DNA of 64,000 nucleotides from Aeromicrobium wangtongii (GTDB lineage: Bacteria > Actinomycetota > Actinomycetes > Propionibacteriales > Nocardioidaceae): NCBI RefSeq assembly GCF_024584515.1, contig NZ_CP102173.1, forward strand, positions 3,100,001-3,164,000. The letters run 5' to 3'. A model generated the notes under the pieces. That model was given only the letters and a program-made list of their open reading frames with translations. It made no database searches and was not told where the DNA came from. Both the position numbers and the translations under genes were made by a program. Positions 1 to 8,873 of the stretch are shown in pieces; position 1 is the stretch's first letter; each line of letters opens with the position of its first letter.

Positions 1-832
1 GGACGTCCGCGACGAGCCAGCCGTCGTCCTGCTTGACCATCGAGACCTTGATCCGGTTGGCGAACACCGTCGGTTCCTTGGCGTCGCCGATCAGGCGGGC
101 CTGGTCGACGAACACCAGGACATCGGCCTTCGTGGAGGAGCACTCGTCGCCGCACGGCAGGACCGCGGACTCGCGGGCCACGGCCTGCACCACGATGCTT
201 CGCTGCGGGGCGAGCTCGGTCAGGGCGGGGGCGATCTTGTCGAACTCCTTGGCAAAGGCCGGGGTCATGAGCGCCTTGGAGGCCGCGAGGTGGTCGTCGA
301 GCTGGTCGTGGCGGAAGGTGAAGATCGTCTCCGCCGCGCTCGCGGCCGCCGACGACGCCTGGCGACGCGATGCGTCCAGGTCTCCGTCGTCCCCGGTCAC
401 CTGGTCGACCATCACGAGCACACCGAGAACCAGTGCCGCGAGGGCGACCAGCGTCGCAGGAACCAGCCACAGCAGGTCGCGTCGCGACGGGCGCGACCCC
501 GCGGGCCGCTCATCCTTTGTCGCCTTGGTCGCCTTGGTCGCCTTGGTCGCCTTGGTCTTCGGGGCAGCGATCTTCGGCGCGGTGACCTTCGGCGCAGCCG
601 GCCGTGGCGCCGCCGGCGTGGCGGGCTTGGCGGGAGCTCGACCGCGCGTGACGGGGGTCGACGGCGCGGCGGTCACCCGCGCGTCCGGGGACGCCTTCGG
701 CGTCGCCGGCGTCGTGCGTGCCACCGGCCTCCTGGGCGCGGGCCGCGGCGGGACGGCCTTGCGGGCGGGAGCGGCCGGGCCGCTCTCGCCGGCGATGCGC
801 CGACGGCGCACGGGTCCGTTGGACTCACTCAC
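1..832 (-). CDS. Mce-associated membrane protein (C-terminus beyond left edge)
   Basis: I read an uninterrupted minus-strand frame from a GTG at 832 to the window edge (277 codons). The first 110 residues are basic and Ala/Pro/Lys-rich, with four KAT repeats at about 94-106. One membrane segment follows at about 119-142, then an extracytoplasmic alpha/beta domain of the Mce-associated (SnoaL/NTF2-like) type ending in a conserved-looking DDGWLV motif. It overlaps the stop of the upstream Mce-associated gene by 8 bases and is the last visible member of the mce operon. In mycobacteria such proteins (Mas, OmamA-like) stabilise Mce complexes. The role here is inferred from position and architecture. 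The basic Ala/Lys tail should face the cytoplasm. Confidence 0.8.
   Translation of the reverse strand, partial: MSESNGPVRRRRIAGESGPAAPARKAVPPRPAPRRPVARTTPATPKASPDARVTAAPSTPVTRGRAPAKPATPAAPRPAAPKVTAPKIAAPKTKATKATKATKATKDERPAGSRPSRRDLLWLVPATLVALAALVLGVLVMVDQVTGDDGDLDASRRQASSAAASAAETIFTFRHDQLDDHLAASKALMTPAFAKEFDKIAPALTELAPQRSIVVQAVARESAVLPCGDECSSTKADVLVFVDQARLIGDAKEPTVFANRIKVSMVKQDDGWLVADV
515..556. repeat. 9-bp in-frame tandem repeat (KAT repeats)
   Basis: The 9-mer gccttggtc (plus strand) occurs in tandem about four times inside the N-terminal tail of the Mce-associated protein and encodes K-A-T repeats on the minus strand. The unit is a multiple of three, so copy-number change keeps the frame. 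Confidence 0.8.
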
Positions 833-1433
833 TGTCGTCACCGCCCTTCTCGTCCGACGGGGCGGGGGTCGTCGGGCTCTGCCCCTGCGCCTCCGGCTCG
901 CCAGTCGCCGGGCCGGTCTGCGCCTCGACCGAGGCGACACTCTCGAAGTTCGACACTAGCCACTCCCCCTTGCTCTTGGTGAGGCTGACCTTCCAGCGGA
1001 ACCGCCGCTCGACCGCCGCGGCATTGTCGGTGTTGGTGATCGATGCGTCGACGGCGACGAGGGCGACGGCGGAGTCGCTGTCGAGGCTGTCGATCGCGAC
1101 GGCCTGCACCTTGGCGTCACCGCTTCTTTGCTGCTTGGTCTCCAGCGCACCGAAGACCGCCTTGGTGATCTCGACGAACTGCTTGTCGTACGTCGGGGTC
1201 AGCAGGCCCTTGAGGCGCTTTTGGTAATCGGCCAGCTCGGCCACGTCGTAGGTGTTGTAGGCCACCGCGAAGTCGGTGACCCGCGAGGTCACCTGATTGC
1301 GCTGGGCCGTGTCGTCGTCATCCCCGCCCAGGCGCGGCAGCACCACCCCACCGATCAGGGCCAGCACCAGGCCCAGTGCCGTGAGTCCGGCGAGGGTGGC
1401 GATGACGACAGGGCGAGCGGACCAGCCGGTCAC
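825..1433 (-). CDS. Mce-associated membrane protein
   Basis: A 202-residue protein with a short cytoplasmic N-terminus, one membrane helix at about 9-32, and a Mce-associated extracytoplasmic domain. A low-complexity Pro/Glu/Asp-rich tail ends it. The frame is open far upstream, but that stretch is a shadow of mceF. I chose the GTG at 1433 because it forms a GTGA overlap with the mceF stop, as at most junctions of this operon. The domain includes the AVAYNTYDVAEL and WLVSNFESV segments typical of the family. It probably helps assemble or stabilise the Mce lipid importer at the membrane. Function is inferred from family and operon position. Confidence 0.82.
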   Translation of the reverse strand: MTGWSARPVVIATLAGLTALGLVLALIGGVVLPRLGGDDDDTAQRNQVTSRVTDFAVAYNTYDVAELADYQKRLKGLLTPTYDKQFVEITKAVFGALETKQQRSGDAKVQAVAIDSLDSDSAVALVAVDASITNTDNAAAVERRFRWKVSLTKSKGEWLVSNFESVASVEAQTGPATGEPEAQGQSPTTPAPSDEKGGDDSE

Positions 1434-2662
1434 CGGGTCACTGGATCGCTCAGCAGCCACTTCCAGGAGTCCTTTCCAGTTGCCGTGGGCCCCTCGTGGG
1501 TGACGGGCCCTGCGGCTGCCCGGCGCAGCACCGTCTTGGACACCTGCCGGGCGATCTTGTTGTCGTTGACCTTGCAATCCACATCCGTGTCGAACTCCAC
1601 GTCGCTGATCGCAGAATCCGCGCGCCGAGCGCGGTAGCCGGACTCGGCGCCGTTCTTGGCGCGAGTGCAGGTCGCGGTCTGATCGGTCAGCACGAGACCG
1701 AAGTTCGCGTTGTACTCGCCGGTCTCCTTGCCGTTCTTGACCTCGGGAGAGACCACGGAGAACGACCCCTGCAGAAGATACGGGTACAGGATGAAGATCG
1801 ACTGCAGGCCTGCGACGTTCTCGGACAGCGGCTTGTTGGCCACGAGCAGGTCGCGGATCGCGTTGCCGAGGTCGTCGGCGTTCTCGTCGACGACTCCACG
1901 CACCGTCGCAGCACTGTCGCCACCCTTGTCGAGCAGGCGGCGCAGGTCCGGATCGGCGTCGACCAGGGTGTCCGACAGCAGCGCCAGGTTCTTGGAGAAC
2001 GTCGCGAGCTCGCCGCGCTTGTCGATCTGCGTCTGCAGGACGCTGTCGGACTGGCGGATCAGCGACCTGGTCAGGTCGATGTTCTCGTCGGCGGTCTGGA
2101 TGAAGTCCGACGACGTGTCCAGGATCCGGGCCAGATCGGGTCCGGTCCCCTCGAACGCCTGGCCGAGCTCGTCGACCACGGTGCGCAGGCTCTCGGTGTT
2201 GACGGACTTGACCAGCCCGTTGACGTCGACCAGCAGCGTCGTGGTGTCGATGGGGATGCGGGTGCTGCCGACCGGGATGGTCGTTCCGGTCTTCAGGTAC
2301 GGGCCCGAGCGGGTCCGGGGCTGCAGGTCCATGTACTGCTCCCCGATGGCGGACTTGTTGGCCACGACCGCCAGGGAGTCCACCGGGATCTTGGGTGCGG
2401 AGTTCTCGATGTCCAGGGTCGCGCGCACACCCCCGTCGTCGGAGAAGGTCAGCTTGCCGACCTGGCCGACCGAGATGCCTCGGTACGTGACCTGGGCCCC
2501 GGCGAAGATGCCGCCCGAGTCGGCGAGCTGCACCGTGACCGGGTAGCTGCGGTCGACCACGAGGCGGTCGAGCTGGGCATAGCGTCCACCCACGAAGGCG
2601 CCGCCGATGACGGTGACGATCGCGAAGATGACCAGCTGGATCTTGGTGAGTCGGGTGATCAT
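1430..2662 (-). CDS. mceF: MCE family protein MceF
   Basis: A 410-residue MCE protein, the sixth and last of the substrate-binding set (MceA-F) that forms the hexameric periplasm-spanning channel for lipids. An N-terminal membrane anchor (about 6-25) is followed by an MlaD/MCE domain (about 37-115) with the YRGISVGQVGKL motif, then a long helical region. The opening MITRLTKIQLVIFAIVTVI resembles mycobacterial MceF. ATGA overlap with mceE at the start and GTGA overlap with the next gene at the end indicate translational coupling. The cargo (sterol, fatty acid or phospholipid) cannot be read from sequence. Confidence 0.9.
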   Translation of the reverse strand: MITRLTKIQLVIFAIVTVIGGAFVGGRYAQLDRLVVDRSYPVTVQLADSGGIFAGAQVTYRGISVGQVGKLTFSDDGGVRATLDIENSAPKIPVDSLAVVANKSAIGEQYMDLQPRTRSGPYLKTGTTIPVGSTRIPIDTTTLLVDVNGLVKSVNTESLRTVVDELGQAFEGTGPDLARILDTSSDFIQTADENIDLTRSLIRQSDSVLQTQIDKRGELATFSKNLALLSDTLVDADPDLRRLLDKGGDSAATVRGVVDENADDLGNAIRDLLVANKPLSENVAGLQSIFILYPYLLQGSFSVVSPEVKNGKETGEYNANFGLVLTDQTATCTRAKNGAESGYRARRADSAISDVEFDTDVDCKVNDNKIARQVSKTVLRRAAAGPVTHEGPTATGKDSWKWLLSDPVTR

Positions 2663-4137
2663 GGCGCCACCACCGGATCGACGAGCAGACGGGACAGATC
2701 AGCCGACGCCGCATTGGCGACCGGCGCCCGGCACGACCCGAACAGCCGGCACAGGAAGCCGGCCGGGGCGCGCGAGGTCGCAGCCGGAGCAGGTGTCGCG
2801 CCGGCAGGGGCCGGGACCGGCACCTGCGCCTGTCCCGGGGCCGTCGCCGGTGTGCGCGGCGTGGACTTGGCGGTGCTGGGCTTGCGGGTCGGGAGCCCCA
2901 GGCTCGGCAGGCCCTGCGAACCCGGCAGCAGCTTGGAGATCAGGTCGGCGAGGTCGGCCGCCGGGGCCGCCGCAGCCGGATCAGTGGCGGGAGCGGTCGG
3001 CTCCGCCGGGTCGGTGGCCGGCACCGGTGTCGCCGCCGGGCTGGGCTTGCCCGACAGCAGGCCGCGCAGGTCGAATCCGCCCAGGATGTTCTCCAGCTGC
3101 TCGGCGCCGATGTCCAGGCTGACCGACAAGTTGGCGAAGTCGCCGAAGCAGGCGCCTTCCTTGATCGCCTTCTGGTTGCCCGTGGCGTCCTGACAGCGTC
3201 CGGTCGCCGTCGCGATGTTGCCGCCCACGAATCCGTCGGTGAACGGGAACGTCAGCAGGGCCTGGGTGCCGGTGGCCAGGTCGTCGCCGGCCCGGGCCAG
3301 GTTCTTCAGTGCCGGCACGAGCGCCTTCAGATCGGCCACGGTGTCCGCCTTGGACTCGCGGATCACGCCGGTCGCCACATCGCCCAGCTTGTCCAGCGAC
3401 TGCAGCAGGCCCACCAGCTCGTCGCGCTGGTCGTTGACGACGCGCAGCGCGTCCGGGAGCTCGTCGAGCGCGCCGGTGATCGCATCGCTCTGGTCATCGG
3501 TCGCGATCGCGAGCCGGTTGACCTTCTCCAGGGCGGTGAGCAGCGCTTCCTTGTTCTCGTCGAGCTGACCGATGAACGTCGTGGTCGTGGTCAGCAGCTC
3601 CTTGATCTGCGGCTCGTTGCCGCCGATCGCATTGTTGAGCTCACGCACGATCGTGTTGGTCTTCTCCAGGCCGCCGCCGTTGAACAACAGGGACGCGGCG
3701 CCCAGCACCTCCTCGATCTCGGGATTGCGCCCTGACCGGTCCAGAGGGATCTTGTCGCCGTTGCCCAGAGCACCGACGGCTCCCTGCGACGGCGGGGCGA
3801 GGGAGACGAACTTCTCGCCCAGCAGGCTGGTCTGGCGGATCGTCGCCACGGCATTGTCGGGGAGCTTGGCATCGCGGTTGATCTTGACGGTGACCAATGC
3901 GGTCCATCCCTCGAGCTCGATGTCGGTGACCTTGCCGACGGCGATGTCGTTGACCCGGACGGCGCTCTGCGGCACCAGGTCGAGCACGTCGCGGAACGCG
4001 ATCTTGACGGTGTACGGCTCGCTGCCCAGATCGGCGCCGCCGGGCAGCGGCAGCTTGTACGGGGAGAAGCCGCACCCGCTCAGGGCGAGGGCGCTGACGA
4101 TGGCCAGGATCGTGAGACGGACCGGACGAGAGATCAT
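2659..4137 (-). CDS. mceE: MCE family lipoprotein MceE
   Basis: A 492-residue MCE protein with a lipoprotein signal: a hydrophobic stretch ending in LSGC, lipidated Cys at residue 22. MceE is the lipoprotein member (LprK-like) of mycobacterial Mce sets, which fixes the subunit identity. The MlaD domain follows at about 40-120, then a long coiled helical segment. The last 120 residues are Pro/Ala/Thr-rich and low-complexity. The start codon shares one base with the mceD stop, and the gene end overlaps mceF by 4 bp. It is part of the same Mce channel. Confidence 0.9.
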   Translation of the reverse strand: MISRPVRLTILAIVSALALSGCGFSPYKLPLPGGADLGSEPYTVKIAFRDVLDLVPQSAVRVNDIAVGKVTDIELEGWTALVTVKINRDAKLPDNAVATIRQTSLLGEKFVSLAPPSQGAVGALGNGDKIPLDRSGRNPEIEEVLGAASLLFNGGGLEKTNTIVRELNNAIGGNEPQIKELLTTTTTFIGQLDENKEALLTALEKVNRLAIATDDQSDAITGALDELPDALRVVNDQRDELVGLLQSLDKLGDVATGVIRESKADTVADLKALVPALKNLARAGDDLATGTQALLTFPFTDGFVGGNIATATGRCQDATGNQKAIKEGACFGDFANLSVSLDIGAEQLENILGGFDLRGLLSGKPSPAATPVPATDPAEPTAPATDPAAAAPAADLADLISKLLPGSQGLPSLGLPTRKPSTAKSTPRTPATAPGQAQVPVPAPAGATPAPAATSRAPAGFLCRLFGSCRAPVANAASADLSRLLVDPVVAP

Positions 4138-5330
4138 CAGTTCACCGCCAGCATCTCGGCGACCGAGCCGTTGACCCGCTCGGGGCGCACCGTCAGGTCG
4201 GACGCGGCCGCCGTGCGGGGCAACAGCCCCTTGGGCAGCAGGCCCTCCAGCAGGTCGGTCAGCACCGTGCAGGTGTTGCCGGCCACATCGGCCAGCTGCC
4301 CGTCACCGGCCTTGACCGGTGTCTCGCCCAGGAGGTTGCACAGCAGGGTGCTGGGGCTGTCGAGCGCACCGAACACGAGCTCGGGCAGATCGGCGCGGGT
4401 GTCCAGGGTGCCGAAGCGACCGTTGTAGGCCAGCGACACGTTCGACAGGGCCGTGGGCGCGCCCACCGAGATCTCCTCGAGCTCTGCCTTGCGCTTGGCC
4501 AGCAGCTTGGTCAGGGACGCGATGTTGTCGACGTTGCCGCGCAGCGCGCCGCGGTTCTCCTTGACCAGGGTGTTGACGTCGACCAGCGCCTTGCTCAAGG
4601 CCTCCAGCGTCGCCGCGAGGTCCTCGCGCTCGCCCTCCAGGACGGTCGAGACCTGCGCGGTGCTGTCGTTGAAGGCCCGCACCGCCGAGTCGTTGGTCTT
4701 GAGCAGGCTCACGAACTCCTCGACCTCGCGCAGGCTGCCGAACAGCTCGTCCTTGTTGTTCGACAGGGTCGTGCTCAGCTTGCCGAAGTTGCGCAGGGTC
4801 TCGTTGACCTGTGCCCCCTGGCCGCGGAGCTGGTCCGCCGCGCCGTCGACCAGCGTGCTCAGCGAGCCTTCCTTGTTGGCGCCCTCGGGCCCCAGCGCGA
4901 CCGAGAGATCGTCCAGCGACTGGTAGATCTGGTCGAGCTCGACCGGGACGGCCGAGCGCTCGACCGACAGGTGCGCATCCTTCTTCAGGGTGGGCCCGCC
5001 GTCGTAGGCGGGGGCCAGCTGGACGAACCGGTCCCCCACGATCGACGGCGACACGATGACCGCCTTCACGTCGGCCGGCAGCTTCTGCGTGGCGTCGTAG
5101 GAGATCTTGACGCGGACCACGTCGCCGCGGGGCGTCAGGCTCTCGACCTTGCCCACCGGCACACCCAGGACCTTGACCTCCGATCCCTTGTAGACCGAGT
5201 TGGTCCGTTGGAAGTCCACCGTCATGTAGCGCGTCCCGTCACCCTTGTTGAGGAACAACAGCGTGGCCGCGATGAGCAGCAGCACCACGACGCCCACCAG
5301 CACCTTCGAGAATCCTGCGAACCGGGTCAT
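4137..5330 (-). CDS. mceD: MCE family protein MceD
   Basis: A 397-residue MCE protein with an N-terminal anchor (about 8-27), an MlaD domain (about 34-115) containing GSEVKVLGVPVGKV, then a helical barrel-forming region and a short C-terminal tail. The frame extends 34 codons upstream inside mceC. The ATG at 5330 is preferred because it overlaps the mceC stop as ATGA and is followed at once by the hydrophobic anchor. Fourth subunit of the Mce channel by gene order. Confidence 0.9.
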   Translation of the reverse strand: MTRFAGFSKVLVGVVVLLLIAATLLFLNKGDGTRYMTVDFQRTNSVYKGSEVKVLGVPVGKVESLTPRGDVVRVKISYDATQKLPADVKAVIVSPSIVGDRFVQLAPAYDGGPTLKKDAHLSVERSAVPVELDQIYQSLDDLSVALGPEGANKEGSLSTLVDGAADQLRGQGAQVNETLRNFGKLSTTLSNNKDELFGSLREVEEFVSLLKTNDSAVRAFNDSTAQVSTVLEGEREDLAATLEALSKALVDVNTLVKENRGALRGNVDNIASLTKLLAKRKAELEEISVGAPTALSNVSLAYNGRFGTLDTRADLPELVFGALDSPSTLLCNLLGETPVKAGDGQLADVAGNTCTVLTDLLEGLLPKGLLPRTAAASDLTVRPERVNGSVAEMLAVN

Positions 5331-6343
5331 GGCTTGGTCGCCCCCTTCGTCAGGCCGTCCTTGAGCGCATCGGTGATGGCCGGGACGAGTCCCCCGGCGG
5401 TGGTCAGCCCGCCCAGGTAGCTGTCGAACCACGGGCCGGTGCCCAGGGCGTTGGAGAACACCCGGGTGAAGGCGGGGAAGGTGCGCAGCGCCTCGTCCAG
5501 GCTGGCCTCGTTCTTGCGCAGCATCGTCGTGACGGTGTCGAGCTGCTCGAGGGCCGGCAGCAGGTCGGAGCGGGTGTCCTTGACCAGGCCGCGCAGCTGC
5601 GCGGAGATCGTCTGCGTGGAGACGAGCAGCCGGTGGATCGAGTCGCGCCGGGCGCTGATCGCCCGGAACAGCGTGTCGGCGTCCTTGAACAGCGTCACGA
5701 GCTCTTCGTTGCGGGAGTTGAGGACCCCCGAGACCTTCTTGAGGCTGACCAGCAAGGTGTTGATCTGCTCGTCGCGGGCCGCGAGGTTGCGGGACAGGTC
5801 GGAGACGCCCTTGATCGCCCCCCGGAACTCCTCGGGGGTCTGGGTCGAGATGTCGCTCAGCGTGTCGAGGGCCTGCGAGAGCTGGGGGATGTCGATCTGG
5901 TCGGTCGTGGTGCTCAGGTCCGAGAACGCCTGCACGACGTCATAGGGCGCGATCGTGCGCTCGAGCGGGATCGTGGCGCCCTTCGGCAGCTGACCGGGAC
6001 CTGCAGGCGTCAAGGCCAGGTACTCCGCTCCCAGCAGCGTCCTGACCCGGATGTCGGCCCCGGACTCGGTGCCGAAGTCGATTCCCTTGTCGAGCTTGAA
6101 CGTCACGCGCACCTTGGGACCGTCGAGCGCGATCTTCTGGACGTTGCCGACGGACACGCCGGCCACGCGCACCTCGTTGCCGGGCTTGAGACCGCCGATC
6201 TCGGCGAACTCGGCGTGATAGACGTCGCCGCCGCCGATGATCGGCAGCCGGTCGGCCCGGAAGGCGCCCAGCACCATGGCGGCGATCAGGGCCAGACCGA
6301 TCAGACCGATGATGACCGGGTTGCGCTCGCGGAACGGCTTCAT
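5327..6343 (-). CDS. mceC: MCE family protein MceC
   Basis: A 338-residue MCE protein: a membrane anchor right after MKPFRERNP, an MlaD domain with GGLKPGNEVRVAGVSVGNV, then a long helical segment. An earlier in-frame ATG at 6367 lies inside mceB. The ATG at 6343 gives the ATGA overlap seen throughout this operon, so I chose it. It is the third Mce subunit by order and contributes one of the six MCE domains of the channel. Confidence 0.9.
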   Translation of the reverse strand: MKPFRERNPVIIGLIGLALIAAMVLGAFRADRLPIIGGGDVYHAEFAEIGGLKPGNEVRVAGVSVGNVQKIALDGPKVRVTFKLDKGIDFGTESGADIRVRTLLGAEYLALTPAGPGQLPKGATIPLERTIAPYDVVQAFSDLSTTTDQIDIPQLSQALDTLSDISTQTPEEFRGAIKGVSDLSRNLAARDEQINTLLVSLKKVSGVLNSRNEELVTLFKDADTLFRAISARRDSIHRLLVSTQTISAQLRGLVKDTRSDLLPALEQLDTVTTMLRKNEASLDEALRTFPAFTRVFSNALGTGPWFDSYLGGLTTAGGLVPAITDALKDGLTKGATKP

Positions 6344-7437
6344 TTCTTGTACCCCGGCTGATCGCATCGGCGCTGGTCGGTGATGCCGAGCCCTTCCCCG
6401 GTCAGGTCGATCTTCGTCTCGGGGATGTTCAGGAGCCCGGCGACGTTGATCTCGGGGATCGTGATGCTCCCGTTGATGTCGCAGAGGTAGAAGTTGAACT
6501 CGCTGCCGGCCGATGCGGCGTTGCCGAACTTGGACAGCTTGATCGGCAGGATCTGGATCGAGCTCTGGACCTGGGCCAGGTTGCGCTCCGACGACAGGTT
6601 CTTGGTGAGGGCGTTGAGCTGGGCGATGTCCTCGGTCAACGCAGGTCGTCCCTGCACGAGCAGGTCGGACGTCTCGTCGGTGAGGTCCGAGATCGAGTCG
6701 ACGGAGTCCAGGATCGCGGTGCGGTCGTCCTTCAGGCCGGTCACGAACTGCTGGAGCGTGTCGATGGTGTCGGTCAGCTCCTTGTCGCGGCTGCCCACGG
6801 TGTCCAGCACGGTGCTCAGGTTGGTGATCACGTCACCGATCAGCTGATCGCGGCCGGCCAGCGTGTTGGTCAGTGACGACGTCCGGGCGAGGAGGTCCTC
6901 GACGTTGCCGCTCTCGCCCTGCAGCGTCTGCACGATCTCGTAGGCGAACTTGTTGGTGTCGGCCGGCGAGAGCGCCTGGAACACCGGCTTGAAGCCGTTG
7001 AGCAGCACATTGAGGTCCAGCGCCTCCTGCGTGCGCTCCGGCGGGATCGTGCTGTTGGGCTTGAGGACCGACTTGGCCCCGTCGGCTCCCTGCGTCAGCG
7101 CGATGTACCGCTGGCCGACCAGGTTGCGGAACTTGATGGTGGCCCGGGTGTTGGCCGTCAGCGGGACGTCGGAGTCGACGCCGAAGGTGACGAGGGCCTT
7201 GTCTCGGTCGACGATCTCGACCTTGGAGACCGACCCGACCGCCACGCCGGCGATGCGGATGTCATCGCCCTTGGCCATGCCGGTGACATCGGTGAAGATC
7301 GCCTTGTACTGGTGGCGGTCCCCGAAGGAGCCATTGCCCAGGGTCAGTCCCAGGACCAGCGTCGCCAGCCCGGTGAAGGCGAAGAAGAAGGCCAGCTTGA
7401 GCGCGGCCCCCATGGACTCGGAGTCGATCTGCTTCAT
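6340..7437 (-). CDS. mceB: MCE family protein MceB
   Basis: A 365-residue MCE protein. After an N-terminal anchor (about 12-32) comes an MlaD domain with MAKGDDIRIAGVAVGSV, then an extended helical part and a C-terminal segment with two Cys (LCDING and RRCDQP) as often seen in MceB. It is coupled to mceA upstream and mceC downstream by ATGA overlaps. Confidence 0.9.
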   Translation of the reverse strand: MKQIDSESMGAALKLAFFFAFTGLATLVLGLTLGNGSFGDRHQYKAIFTDVTGMAKGDDIRIAGVAVGSVSKVEIVDRDKALVTFGVDSDVPLTANTRATIKFRNLVGQRYIALTQGADGAKSVLKPNSTIPPERTQEALDLNVLLNGFKPVFQALSPADTNKFAYEIVQTLQGESGNVEDLLARTSSLTNTLAGRDQLIGDVITNLSTVLDTVGSRDKELTDTIDTLQQFVTGLKDDRTAILDSVDSISDLTDETSDLLVQGRPALTEDIAQLNALTKNLSSERNLAQVQSSIQILPIKLSKFGNAASAGSEFNFYLCDINGSITIPEINVAGLLNIPETKIDLTGEGLGITDQRRCDQPGYKK

Positions 7438-8870
7438 GATGCGCTCACCACCGTTCCGCGCAGCACCGGGCTGACCAGGAGCGAGCCGATGTCAGGGACG
7501 TCGTCGGGCGCCATCCCCAGCGTCCCGCCCAGGAAGACGTTCAGCTCCGCCCGCTCGCTCGGGGAGTCGATGCCCACGGCGCTGGGCTGCACGAGGTTCT
7601 GCAGGTCCAGGCTGGACGCCGCGGGCCGGTTGGCGAAGTCGCTGGCAGAGCCGAACTTCTTGTGGTCGCGCTTGACGCCCACGAGCTTGTAGACGTCGGC
7701 CGGCACCCTGAACGGACTCTTCTGGGAGGAAAAGGCCCGTTTCTGGGCCTCGCCCTTGTTCATCTCGTCCAGGTCCAGGCACGACGGGGCGGCCGCATTG
7801 CTGGCGTTGACGTCCTTGCCGCTCGTGGCCGCGGGACCACTCGATGCGCGGTCCAGATCGGCCTTCGAGACACGCACGTTCTCGTCGGCCTTGTATGCGG
7901 TCGGCTGGTCGATCAGCTCGACGTTGATGTGCAGCTTGCCGCCGCGGAAGGCACTGTCCAGACGCGGGATGAGCTGCGACATCGACTTGAGGAAGCACGG
8001 GAAGGTCGCCGAGTAGGTGCCGACCGTCTCCAGGACGGGGCGGGTCTCCTTGGCCAGCCGGACGAGGTTGTCACCGTTGTCCTGCGTGAACGTGGTGAGG
8101 GTCTCGGACAGGCCGGTGGCCTCCTCGAAGAAGGCCGCGAGCTGCGCCTTCTTGGCCACGACGGTGTTGCCGGTCACCACCGTGTTGCGCAGCAGCCGGC
8201 CGATCTCGGGCATCGCATCGGCGTAGGCGTCGGACACCGTCCCGAGCTTGGTGACGTCGGTGACCAGCTGCGGCACGTCGGGATTGACCTTCTTCAGATA
8301 GCTGTTCAAGGTCACCAGCGTCTCGCCGAGCTGGGTGCCCCGTCCTTCCAGCGCCGAGGCGACGGCACTGAGCGTGTACGACAGGTTCGCCGGGTCGACC
8401 GCCTCCAGCAGCGGGTACAGGTCGTTGAGCACCGTCTCGACCTCGATCGGCACATTGGCCTTGGTGATGGTGTCGCCGGCCTGCAGGGACTCCCCGCCGC
8501 GGCCACCCTCGGGCGGGATCAGCGCGACGTACTTCTCACCGAACAGGGTCTTGGGCACCAGCTGGGCGCTGACACCCTTCGGCACGTGGTCGATCAGCTT
8601 GGGGTTCATGCCCAGCACCAGCTTGACCCGGTCGCCCTCGGGCTGGACGCTGCGGACCTCGCCGACGATCATGCCGCGCAGCTTGACGTCGGCATTCTGC
8701 GGCAGGTTGACGCCCGCGGTGTCGGTCATCAGATCGACGTTGTCGTAGTCGACGAAGGTCTTGTTGAAGAATGCGTAGGTGACCCACAGCAACAGCATGA
8801 CCAGCGCCACGAAGGCCGCGCCGAGCACCTTCAGCGCCGCCGGGCGCTCGAGGACAGGAGTGCGAGCCAT
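7434..8870 (-). CDS. mceA: MCE family protein MceA
   Basis: A 478-residue MCE protein, first of the six substrate-binding subunits. It has a membrane anchor (about 14-33), an MlaD domain with LPQNADVKLRGMIVGEV, and the long C-terminal region characteristic of MceA. It starts 3 bp after the second YrbE permease gene, so it is transcribed from the same upstream promoter. The C-terminal extension beyond the helical domain is low in recognisable motifs. Confidence 0.9.
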   Translation of the reverse strand: MARTPVLERPAALKVLGAAFVALVMLLLWVTYAFFNKTFVDYDNVDLMTDTAGVNLPQNADVKLRGMIVGEVRSVQPEGDRVKLVLGMNPKLIDHVPKGVSAQLVPKTLFGEKYVALIPPEGGRGGESLQAGDTITKANVPIEVETVLNDLYPLLEAVDPANLSYTLSAVASALEGRGTQLGETLVTLNSYLKKVNPDVPQLVTDVTKLGTVSDAYADAMPEIGRLLRNTVVTGNTVVAKKAQLAAFFEEATGLSETLTTFTQDNGDNLVRLAKETRPVLETVGTYSATFPCFLKSMSQLIPRLDSAFRGGKLHINVELIDQPTAYKADENVRVSKADLDRASSGPAATSGKDVNASNAAAPSCLDLDEMNKGEAQKRAFSSQKSPFRVPADVYKLVGVKRDHKKFGSASDFANRPAASSLDLQNLVQPSAVGIDSPSERAELNVFLGGTLGMAPDDVPDIGSLLVSPVLRGTVVSAS

Positions 8871-8873
8871 GGG

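Noticed and set aside
1434..2714. A 629-codon minus-strand frame that seems to fuse upstream sequence to the Mce-associated protein
   Set aside because: Its first two thirds is an Arg-rich shadow of mceF; only the part after GTG 1433 has protein-like sequence.
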